DNA of 64,000 nucleotides from Vibrio sp. JC009 (GTDB lineage: Bacteria > Pseudomonadota > Gammaproteobacteria > Enterobacterales > Vibrionaceae): NCBI RefSeq assembly GCF_029016485.1, contig NZ_CP092106.1:124001-188000 (forward strand). The letters are read 5' to 3'. The number at the start of each line of letters is the position of its first letter. The stretch's first letter is position 1. Positions 57,039 through 64,000 of the stretch are shown here, piece by piece. A model generated the notes under the pieces. It did no database searches, was not told the origin of the DNA, and saw only the letters and a program-made list of their open reading frames with translations. Both the position numbers and the translations under genes were made by a program.

Positions 57039-59043
57039 TAGCCATTTATCTGTTTTAGAAAATAAGTTAGCGCATGCTTATTTCGAGGAAATAAAGACGA
57101 TTTCATCTTCAGATGTATATGAAATCTATTTGAAGCCTATATCATCCGTATTTCCTAACTCTATAGGAAATGTGTTAGTCATCAATAGTAACATAGAAAA
57201 CTGCGTTAGTAATATTAGATCGCAAGCAGGTTTAAATGCGGAGTGTTTTGAGCTGACTGGTGTAGACTCAGATGTTTACGCCGATATTATGAGTTGTCTC
57301 GATAATTACTCCAGTAATAGTTTCGAAGCTATTGTACTAATTGATTGCTTTAGTAGGATTTCAAATGAAGAATCTGAACAGGTATCGAAGCGACTTAGTG
57401 AAGTGTTGAAGGATGGTGGTATTTGCATATGTAGCTTTGCTAATCCTGATTATTTTTATCGGCAAGGTATTATAGTTAAAAGTATAACTCCACTTTCTTT
57501 TGAAAATAGTACAAAATTGTTTTTAAATGCTGGCTTAGAGAAGAGTAAGTGTGTTGATTCTGTTAATCTTTTTAAAGGGAAAGAAAAGGTTGAACATAGA
57601 ATGCTTCCTACATATCTCTTTGTAGGAAAAAAGAACGGTGGTAATGAACTTGGGATTATAAGCTATGATGAAATGTTTGCTGATCGACCGTTTAGTGGGG
57701 AACCTGAATCTACTAAAAAAAATCAACTAGAGATAGCCAAGCTTCACACAGAGTTAACATTACAAAAAAACGAATTGGATCTAATTTACAATAGTCTTTC
57801 TTGGAAAATCACTTATCCATTTCGCCGAATTTTTAACGCAGTCTCTTCAGCAAAAAGTTGTATGGAATATGCAGTAAATAAAGATCGCCAGTGTATATAC
57901 ATAGATATATCTCAACTTGTACATGTAGACTCTAAAACAGGAATACAAAGAGTTGTATGGAACATAATCCGGAGTTGGGGGCATGAGTCTGCGGTAGCGA
58001 ACAAACTAAAACTTATTTATTCCTTTGGGCATGAGAACTGTTATTGGCATGCTACACGATTTGTGGAGGAGAACTTCAGTGATACCAAGATTATATCTGA
58101 TGTACCAGACGCGGAACCTGTAAAATTTAAGGCAGGAGATATATTTCTTGGATTGGACTTCCAACCAACAGTTATAGCTTCAAATGCAAGCTTATTACAA
58201 GATTTAAAGGAGATTGGAGTTAATATTCAATTTATTTTGTATGACATCCTTCCTATCCGATTTCCTCATTTTTTTCCGAAGGTTACGGACCAGTTTAGAA
58301 AGTGGGTTGATGTTATATCATCTTCGGACCATGTAATCTGCATTTCAGAAACCGTCAAGAATGATTACGCGCAATGGCTTGAGGAGCAGGGTATTGTAGG
58401 TGGTTCGTCACCTAAGTTGGATCACTTTATACTCGGCTCTGACGCTGTCAGTCTGTCAGAAAGTACTCCGGCTAAACTTAGCCAAGAACTCGACTCATTT
58501 GTGGCAAATATTCAAGCGAAAAAATCGTTCCTGATGGTGGGTACTTTAGAACCAAGAAAGGCACATGAGCAAGTTTTAAGAGGATTTGAGTTACTCTGGA
58601 ATAAAGGTGAGGATATTAACCTAGTGATCGTAGGTAAAAAAGGTTGGATGTCAGAAGGATTAGCTCATAAGATATTAGCACATGAAGAGTTTAGCCATCA
58701 TCTTTATTGGCTTGAGGGAGTGAGTGATGAGCTTTTAAACCGAATGTACTCAAGTTCTTCCGCTCTTATTGCTGCCTCATACGGTGAGGGGGTCGGGTTA
58801 CCTTTGGTTGAGGCAGCACAAAACTCTCTGCCAGTTATCGCGCGTAATATCCCTGTATTCAAAGAGGTAGCTGGTGAGGGAGCATATTATTTTTCTGATG
58901 AACGCTCTCCAGAAACTATTTCTGCATGTATTCTGGACTGGATATCTTTATATAACTTAGGAGCTCATCCGAAACCGGCACTTGTTCCACGAGTATCATG
59001 GAAAGAAAGTGCAAAGAGCTTATTAGATTTAGTACTAAAATAA
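57022..59043 (+). CDS. Methyltransferase-like/GT4 fusion glycosyltransferase
   Basis: A 673-residue protein with three parts. Residues about 40-215 have the strand-helix order of a class I methyltransferase (FPNSIGNVLVINSN, FEAIVLIDCFSRIS, VLKDGGICICSFANPDYF), but the glycine-rich SAM loop is missing. A short coiled-coil (about 235-265) ends in LSWKITYPFRRIF. The C-terminal GT4 domain (about 300-670) has FLMVGTLEPRKAHEQVL and YGEGVGLPLVEAAQ. It directly follows wzt with overlapping frames. It could be a polymerase or a chain-end enzyme read by Wzt. The sugar is not predictable. Confidence 0.8.
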   Translation: MNIESSSHLSVLENKLAHAYFEEIKTISSSDVYEIYLKPISSVFPNSIGNVLVINSNIENCVSNIRSQAGLNAECFELTGVDSDVYADIMSCLDNYSSNSFEAIVLIDCFSRISNEESEQVSKRLSEVLKDGGICICSFANPDYFYRQGIIVKSITPLSFENSTKLFLNAGLEKSKCVDSVNLFKGKEKVEHRMLPTYLFVGKKNGGNELGIISYDEMFADRPFSGEPESTKKNQLEIAKLHTELTLQKNELDLIYNSLSWKITYPFRRIFNAVSSAKSCMEYAVNKDRQCIYIDISQLVHVDSKTGIQRVVWNIIRSWGHESAVANKLKLIYSFGHENCYWHATRFVEENFSDTKIISDVPDAEPVKFKAGDIFLGLDFQPTVIASNASLLQDLKEIGVNIQFILYDILPIRFPHFFPKVTDQFRKWVDVISSSDHVICISETVKNDYAQWLEEQGIVGGSSPKLDHFILGSDAVSLSESTPAKLSQELDSFVANIQAKKSFLMVGTLEPRKAHEQVLRGFELLWNKGEDINLVIVGKKGWMSEGLAHKILAHEEFSHHLYWLEGVSDELLNRMYSSSSALIAASYGEGVGLPLVEAAQNSLPVIARNIPVFKEVAGEGAYYFSDERSPETISACILDWISLYNLGAHPKPALVPRVSWKESAKSLLDLVLK

Positions 59044-59060
59044 ATTATTGAAGAGTGACA

Positions 59061-59288
59061 ATGAGTATTATTAAGCGACTTCTAAGAATTTTAATTGAAC
59101 TTATTTCAACATCTCCTTTTTTAAAGAAGGTTGTTTTAAAAACCCTTGATAATAAACTAGGGGAAAAATTACTTAACAAAGTAAAACTGATGTTTTCTTC
59201 TGAAGTTGAAGTAGAAAGAGCATACATGGATCCTGAGGCCTATAAAATATATAAAAAAATGAAGTGCCTAAGAAGGGGGTGTAAATAA
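59061..59288 (+). CDS. Small hypothetical protein in the O-antigen operon
   Basis: A 75-residue protein with no recognised family. The N-terminal part (SIIKRLLRILIELISTSPFLKK) looks like a basic amphipathic helix suited to membrane association. The remainder contains DPEAYKIYKKMK and a Cys-containing basic tail. It has a good ribosome site (GAAGAG, five bases before ATG) and its TAA is directly followed by the ATG of the next glycosyltransferase, which supports a real coupled gene. A remnant of a larger protein is also possible. Confidence 0.6.
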   Translation: MSIIKRLLRILIELISTSPFLKKVVLKTLDNKLGEKLLNKVKLMFSSEVEVERAYMDPEAYKIYKKMKCLRRGCK

Positions 59289-60656
59289 ATGAAAATAGTA
59301 ATTGATTTGCAGAGCCTTCAGTCGAGCAGTAAGAATAGAGGGATTGGCCATTATACAAAGTCTCTATTAACTCAAATTTCTAGCGATTGGTCGGACCATG
59401 AAGTCATTCTATTGCTGAATCGTTTTGATAAAAAAAACATAGAAGATCTTTGTTTTGAGCATGAAGACTTCTTCACACAATTTAAAGTCGTTTTTTTTGA
59501 AGGTTTAAATGGTTCTGTAGAATCGTCGCAGGAATACCTTACTAGAGTTAAGCTATCTGAAGAGTTACGTCACACAGCTATAGAGGCATTGAATCCTGAC
59601 GTTGTACTGATTACATCTCTGATCGAAGGTGGCTCAGAAGAGTTTGCGTGCTCGATACCAAAGGTACGGAACTATAAAGTTGGCGTGATTGGTTATGACT
59701 TGATCCCGTTAATAAACCCAGACATGCACTTGGTGATTCCAAATGTTAAACAATGGTATATGAGAAAGGTAAATCAGTTTCATAATGCTGACATCATATT
59801 TGCAATATCTGATAGTGCTAGAAGCGAGTTTATTGAGTACTTAAATATATCACCAAACTCTGTAGTAAATATATCCTCAGCCTGTAGCCAAGATTACTTT
59901 GAAGATGTCGAGGAAAGTGAAAGAAAACGTTGTTTAGAAAAAATCGGGATCAATAGTCATTATATTCTTTACAGCGGTGCCTGTGATGAAAGGAAAAATC
60001 TATTTAGACTTATAGAGGCTTACTCTAAGCTTGATGAGAGTATTATTGAGAATAATAAACTGGCTTTAGTGGGAAGATATAGCGAGGTAGATAAAAAGCT
60101 TCTTTCTAAATACGTAAAAAAATGCGGGCTAAGTAGTGGTAATATTATTTACACTGGCTATATAAGCAATAGAGAACTGAATGTTTTATATAGTAAATGT
60201 AGTTTGTTTGTTTTTCCATCATTGCATGAAGGCTTTGGCTTGCCAGTTTTAGAGGCAATGACTTGTGGGGCGCCGGTGATTTGCTCGAATACATCAAGCC
60301 TACCTGAAGTGATAGGGATTGAATCCGCAATGTTCGACCCAGAGAATGTTAAGGAAATAAGAGATTTAATGCAACTCGTGTTGACAAATAGCGACAAGAA
60401 AAAAGAGCTTCTTGAAAATGCAGAGGTACGAAAACTTTTATTTAGCTGGAAAATAACGACAAATAGAATTTTAGAACATTTTTTGGATATGAAAGTTGGA
60501 TATAGTAGTGACTCGTTAGTATCAGATGCGGAAAAACACATGATAGAAAAGCTTACTGAGAAATGTGACGAGTTAAATGCAAGTGATACTCTCATGAGAG
60601 AGGTTGCTTGTAGTATAAGTGCCAACAGTCAATATATTAAAAATAATTACCTTTAG
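59289..60656 (+). CDS. GT4-family glycosyltransferase (O-antigen)
   Basis: A 455-residue GT-B enzyme similar in form to mannosyl- or rhamnosyltransferases of ABC-dependent O-antigens (WbdB/WbdA type). The N-terminus MKIVIDLQSLQSSSKNRGIG has the RGIG acceptor loop. The donor domain has YILYSGACDERKNLFRLIEA, and the E-x7-E motif is in LHEGFGLPVLEAMTCGAPVI. The last 60 residues are a charged helical tail. It starts immediately after the stop of the small 59061 gene. Confidence 0.88.
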   Translation: MKIVIDLQSLQSSSKNRGIGHYTKSLLTQISSDWSDHEVILLLNRFDKKNIEDLCFEHEDFFTQFKVVFFEGLNGSVESSQEYLTRVKLSEELRHTAIEALNPDVVLITSLIEGGSEEFACSIPKVRNYKVGVIGYDLIPLINPDMHLVIPNVKQWYMRKVNQFHNADIIFAISDSARSEFIEYLNISPNSVVNISSACSQDYFEDVEESERKRCLEKIGINSHYILYSGACDERKNLFRLIEAYSKLDESIIENNKLALVGRYSEVDKKLLSKYVKKCGLSSGNIIYTGYISNRELNVLYSKCSLFVFPSLHEGFGLPVLEAMTCGAPVICSNTSSLPEVIGIESAMFDPENVKEIRDLMQLVLTNSDKKKELLENAEVRKLLFSWKITTNRILEHFLDMKVGYSSDSLVSDAEKHMIEKLTEKCDELNASDTLMREVACSISANSQYIKNNYL

Positions 60657-60665
60657 AGCATATTT

Positions 60666-62477
60666 ATGTCAATAAAACGAATGGAAGCTTTAGCTATATA
60701 CTTGTTCTTTATAGCACTTGGTGTTTGGCGATATAGCGACGTAATTTTCTCTCAGACTATGTCTTTGGCAAATAGTGGAGATGGTATTGCAACTATAGCT
60801 GGTATTTTTGCTGTATCTGAACAAGTACTTGGGTATGACTCTAGCCTATTTATTAGTGATATGTTTCAATTTGAAAGGCATGGAGGTTTGCTTGCTCAGC
60901 CTGGGCCCTTTAGTCAAATTTGGAAGATTGTAGATGTGGTCTTTGGGGGGCTATTTGAACCTAATACCGCATATGATGTGGTAGGTATGCTGGGTTTCGT
61001 TCTTGCTTGTGCTTGTGGCTACAAGTTATTTTCATACATTAATTTTAACAAATTTGCATGCATAATCCTCTCTGTGATAGTTGCGTCACTTGATGTGACT
61101 CTTATCCGCTCGAATAGTCATCTTTTTGGAGTTGGGATGTTTTTTATACCAATTCTAGTCGTACTGTACACTATGAAAGCTGGAAAAGAGGTAGATAACA
61201 AGATCATTGTAATTTTAGCAATTCTGCATGCTGTTAATTTTAATACTAATGAGTACTATGGTTACTTTGGAGTATTTTTCACCACATCGTATCTTGTTGT
61301 TTCTTGGCTTATTAAAGTAAAAGATATCGAGATACGGGGGCTCATCAAAAGCCTATTGATAGGCTTGTGTGCATTTCTTGTTTTGATGCTCTTGCTTTAC
61401 CCTACAGTCCTTTTTGAACCTATTGCCTCAAAACTCACTTCTTTCGGTGCAAATGAGGCCGCAGCTAAGAGTGCGGAAAGCCATCATGTTCATGATTGGA
61501 ATTCCTTCTTAATTTTTTCCATTTCTAATATCTATTCTATTTTTGAGCCAGATAATGCAATACTCGCTCGATTTATTAATATCGACATATTCAAGAATGA
61601 ATTGTGGGAGATGACATATAGGATTGGTTTAGCTATTCCGCTTTTTATTTTTGTTATCACTTATACTGTGTTGTTGAAGGATAAGGAAAAAATTATGGCG
61701 GATCTTCAGGTGATCGGTCCGCTAGTTATTTCTAGTGTTGTGATGTTGTGTCTGTCGTTACATCCTTCATTTTCGTTCTCATTGGTTCCTTTGACCTATA
61801 AGATTGCCCCGATGTTTAGGGTCTCCACCAGAGCACTATTATATTTTGATATATGTATGCTTGTTATGCTTGCTTTGTCTCTAAAGTGGCTTGTCGTAAT
61901 CATAAAGGAAAATATTAGCAATAAAATAGCCTCAGCAGTGTTGGTTGCTCTGATTGTTGGTTTTGTTGGGCTTCTTTCATATTCGGACTCTTCGAAAATC
62001 AGTATAAAAGGCAAGTTGCCGGCCTTATCGTTACCTATTGTTGATGTATATAGAGAACTTGGAGAGCTTCAAGATGGAGTGCTGATGGAGCTTCCTTATC
62101 ACTCGCCGAAAACAGCAACACCGGAAGCTGTATATGAGTATTTATATAACAGGGTTGCTCATAAGAAGCCTATCGCCAACCAAGTTTATACTGGCTCGAA
62201 CAATACCAAGTACCTGGATGACATTCATGATTTCTCTGAAGCGGTGAATAATCTGGATGACCAGTTATTAAACAACCTTGTAGTGGGTGGATTGAGGTAC
62301 CTGGCGGTTAAGAAGGATATGGACGAAGTTATTGAAGTGATTGAGCGCTCAGAGGTGTTTGGTTTGGTGTCAAGTGACGAGCGTACGAACGTTTATGCAG
62401 TTAAAGAGCAGGCTAAGTTGCCTAGTGTAAGCATCCAATATTTTGTTTTTTCAAATATTGTAGCAAGCAAAGACTAA
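60666..62477 (+). CDS. GT-C type polytopic membrane glycosyltransferase candidate
   Basis: A 603-residue integral membrane protein with roughly 11-12 segments through residue 450, then a periplasmic C-terminal domain. The first periplasmic loop has acidic residues (NSGDG near 38-42) and a positively placed FERHGG, as in polyprenyl-phosphate-sugar-dependent GT-C enzymes. It is directly followed by a GtrB-like polyprenyl-phosphate glycosyltransferase gene, so it probably transfers that lipid-linked sugar to O-antigen or lipid. No named family was recognised with certainty. Confidence 0.7.
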   Translation: MSIKRMEALAIYLFFIALGVWRYSDVIFSQTMSLANSGDGIATIAGIFAVSEQVLGYDSSLFISDMFQFERHGGLLAQPGPFSQIWKIVDVVFGGLFEPNTAYDVVGMLGFVLACACGYKLFSYINFNKFACIILSVIVASLDVTLIRSNSHLFGVGMFFIPILVVLYTMKAGKEVDNKIIVILAILHAVNFNTNEYYGYFGVFFTTSYLVVSWLIKVKDIEIRGLIKSLLIGLCAFLVLMLLLYPTVLFEPIASKLTSFGANEAAAKSAESHHVHDWNSFLIFSISNIYSIFEPDNAILARFINIDIFKNELWEMTYRIGLAIPLFIFVITYTVLLKDKEKIMADLQVIGPLVISSVVMLCLSLHPSFSFSLVPLTYKIAPMFRVSTRALLYFDICMLVMLALSLKWLVVIIKENISNKIASAVLVALIVGFVGLLSYSDSSKISIKGKLPALSLPIVDVYRELGELQDGVLMELPYHSPKTATPEAVYEYLYNRVAHKKPIANQVYTGSNNTKYLDDIHDFSEAVNNLDDQLLNNLVVGGLRYLAVKKDMDEVIEVIERSEVFGLVSSDERTNVYAVKEQAKLPSVSIQYFVFSNIVASKD

Positions 62478-62505
62478 TATGGTAGATTTAACAGGTGGTA
62501 CAGGT

Positions 62506-63498
62506 ATGAGTAAGAATAACAAGAAAAAAGTTAGCATTGTTATTCCTGTATATAATGAGCAAGATAATGTAGAGTTGCTTGTTGAAAAGCTCGGTGGTAT
62601 TGCAACACAGGAAGACAGCTACTTATGGTCAATTCAGTTTGTGGATGACTGTAGTAAAGATGCAACCTGGGATAGGCTTAAAGAGTTAAAAAGTGATCAC
62701 TTAGAGATATCAGCGATACGTTTTTCTACTAACTTCGGTAAAGAACCAGCGCTGGTTGCAGGGTTGCAGGAGTGCACAGAGTCAGATGCTGTGATTTTTA
62801 TGGATGGTGACCTTCAGCATCCGCCAGAATTAATCCCCGTATTTTTGAGGAAGTGGGAAGAGGGCTACCTAAATGTATCAGGAGTGAGGAAAAAAGCTGA
62901 GGACTATTCCGCTTTTAAGAAGTTTGCATCAAGTATATTTTACAAGTTAATGAATATATTTTCTGATGTAGATATTCCTAAAGGGTTAACGGACTTTAAA
63001 TTAATAGACAAAAAGGTTGTATCAGAGTTTTTAAAATTTAAAGAAAAAGCACTGATGTTCAGAGGGTTGATAGAATGGATGGGGTTCAGCCGAGCTTATA
63101 TAGATTTCGAAGCTCCATCTCGTCACAGTGGCGAAGTATCGTATTCGTTCAGGAAGTTGTATCGACTAGCTTGGAATAGTTTTACATCCTTTTCTCTTTT
63201 GCCATTAAAAGCTGCCGGAATTCTTGGAACAATTATTATTTTTTGTTCGAGTGCCTTACTATTATTTATGGTTATTACTGAAGCATTAAATACACAAGTT
63301 TTTACCGCTATGGGTTATTTTGTAGTGTTTAACACCTTATTGACGGGAATTGTATTGTCAGCTATCGGATTTACAGCTATTTATATAGGAAGAATACACG
63401 TGCAAGTGGTTGATAGACCTTTATTTATTGTAGAGAAAGGTTTCTCCGAAAAAAATAAAGAAAAAGAAGAAAACCAAAGAGATAAACAAGATGATTAA
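62506..63498 (+). CDS. GtrB/DPM1-like polyprenyl-phosphate glycosyltransferase
   Basis: A 330-residue GT2 protein. The GT-A domain has VSIVIPVYNEQDNVELLVEK, IQFVDDCSKDATW and the DxD/QHP motif IFMDGDLQHPPELI. Two C-terminal membrane segments (about 220-245 and 260-290) have the GtrB/DPMS arrangement. Such enzymes charge undecaprenyl phosphate with glucose, mannose or another sugar on the cytoplasmic side. The Met at 62506 has AGGTGG seven bases upstream; an ATG nine codons earlier is less well placed. It is paired with the preceding GT-C gene. No GtrA-like flippase is seen in the window. Confidence 0.88.
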   Translation: MSKNNKKKVSIVIPVYNEQDNVELLVEKLGGIATQEDSYLWSIQFVDDCSKDATWDRLKELKSDHLEISAIRFSTNFGKEPALVAGLQECTESDAVIFMDGDLQHPPELIPVFLRKWEEGYLNVSGVRKKAEDYSAFKKFASSIFYKLMNIFSDVDIPKGLTDFKLIDKKVVSEFLKFKEKALMFRGLIEWMGFSRAYIDFEAPSRHSGEVSYSFRKLYRLAWNSFTSFSLLPLKAAGILGTIIIFCSSALLLFMVITEALNTQVFTAMGYFVVFNTLLTGIVLSAIGFTAIYIGRIHVQVVDRPLFIVEKGFSEKNKEKEENQRDKQDD

Positions 63499-64000
63499 TG
63501 TTTTTGTTGGCACTACTGCTGAGTTAATAAAAGTTTTTCCCTTGATGGTAGAGCTGAATAGAAAGAAAATTCAATATCGTCTAATATCAAGCGGTCAGAA
63601 TGATATTCGTCATTCTGAGTTATTCGATCTATTTGATTTAGAAAGACCAGATATTGTATTTACTAATTCCAGTCATAAACAATCAGCACTGGGTTTAATA
63701 ATATGGTTCATATCGACACTAGTGCGCGGTTATAATCAATTACGAAAGTTACCACGAACCAGTAGCGAAGTTATGGTCGTTCATGGTGATACAGTTTCAA
63801 CCGTGATGGGGGCTATGCTTGGTAGGCTTTTAAAAATGAAGGTAGCTCACGTTGAGGCCGGCTTGCGTTCATATAATTATCTGAATCCATTTCCAGAAGA
63901 AATTGACAGGGTTATTACTTCAAGGTTAGCAAGTATACACTATGCACCAAACGATTGGTCTTGCGGGAATTTAGGTAAGGTAAAAGGTGAGGTAGTCAAT
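63491..64000 (+). CDS. UDP-GlcNAc 2-epimerase-like protein (cut by window end)
   Basis: The frame is open from ATG 63491 to the window edge, giving 170 residues. MINVFVGTTAELIKVFPLMVEL and VMVVHGDTVSTVMGAMLGR, AHVEAGLRSYN and PFPEEIDRVITSRLAS match the WecB/epimerase_2 family, which makes UDP-ManNAc or related sugars. The typical GTRPE motif near residue 7 is replaced by GTTAE. The start overlaps the preceding stop by 8 bp, so it continues the same operon. The C-terminal half is not available. Confidence 0.85.
   Translation, partial: MINVFVGTTAELIKVFPLMVELNRKKIQYRLISSGQNDIRHSELFDLFDLERPDIVFTNSSHKQSALGLIIWFISTLVRGYNQLRKLPRTSSEVMVVHGDTVSTVMGAMLGRLLKMKVAHVEAGLRSYNYLNPFPEEIDRVITSRLASIHYAPNDWSCGNLGKVKGEVVN

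Overview
The window is a chromosomal segment of a gammaproteobacterium, almost certainly a Vibrio or close relative. The evidence is gene content and order: greB/ompR-envZ, recG-trmH-spoT-rpoZ-gmk, yicC/rph-pyrE, lpxM-lpxL-slmA-dut-coaBC-(chemoreceptor)-mutM-rpmG-rpmB-radC-coaD, then an LPS core cluster ending in hldD and an O-antigen cluster starting next to hldD. This is the vibrio arrangement of a block that is also recognisable in Escherichia coli.

Layout. 1-9.1 kb: housekeeping and regulatory genes (transcript cleavage factor GreB, OmpR/EnvZ osmosensing pair, RecG helicase, TrmH, SpoT, omega subunit, guanylate kinase). 9.3-12.5 kb: a three-gene ECF transporter whose promoter region carries a tandem array that looks like MetJ operators. 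12.7-26.8 kb: RNA metabolism, pyrimidine and CoA synthesis, lipid A acylation, nucleoid occlusion, a chemoreceptor, base excision repair, ribosomal proteins L28/L33 and radC, with an accessory DUF4143 ATPase. 26.9-29.7 kb: a small accessory island holding a HicA-like toxin-antitoxin candidate and an AbiE (type IV) toxin-antitoxin pair. 29.7-48.3 kb: coaD and the LPS core locus (heptosyltransferases, WaaE/KdtX, KdkA, WaaA, WaaL, HldD and several glycosyl- and acyltransferases), interrupted by a hipBA module. 48.5-64 kb: the O-antigen locus: rmlBADC (dTDP-L-rhamnose), an ops/JUMPstart element, manC-manB (GDP-mannose), the Wzm/Wzt ABC exporter, several glycosyltransferases, a GT-C/GtrB-like pair and a truncated UDP-GlcNAc 2-epimerase-like gene. 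HldD and the inner-core enzymes build the acceptor, RmlBADC and ManC/ManB make sugar donors, the GT4 enzymes polymerise, Wzm/Wzt export, and WaaL ligates.

The most unusual signal is a family of short elements made of G/C-rich tandem heptamers or octamers plus a GGGC-GAA-GCCC type hairpin. They lie next to the stop codons of minus-strand genes (greB, trmH, coaBC, the 22.8 kb gene, the ATPase and radC). One copy, after radC, contains a complete gene for a four-helix-bundle (S23/Avd-like) protein between inverted copies of the same repeat. This suggests a small mobile element with protein-less derivatives. Other notable signals are a ten-G tract inside kdkA (possible phase variation), three 44-bp operator-like repeats bracketing abiE, and REP-like inverted repeats upstream of radC. 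No rRNA, tRNA, CRISPR array or classical insertion sequence was seen.
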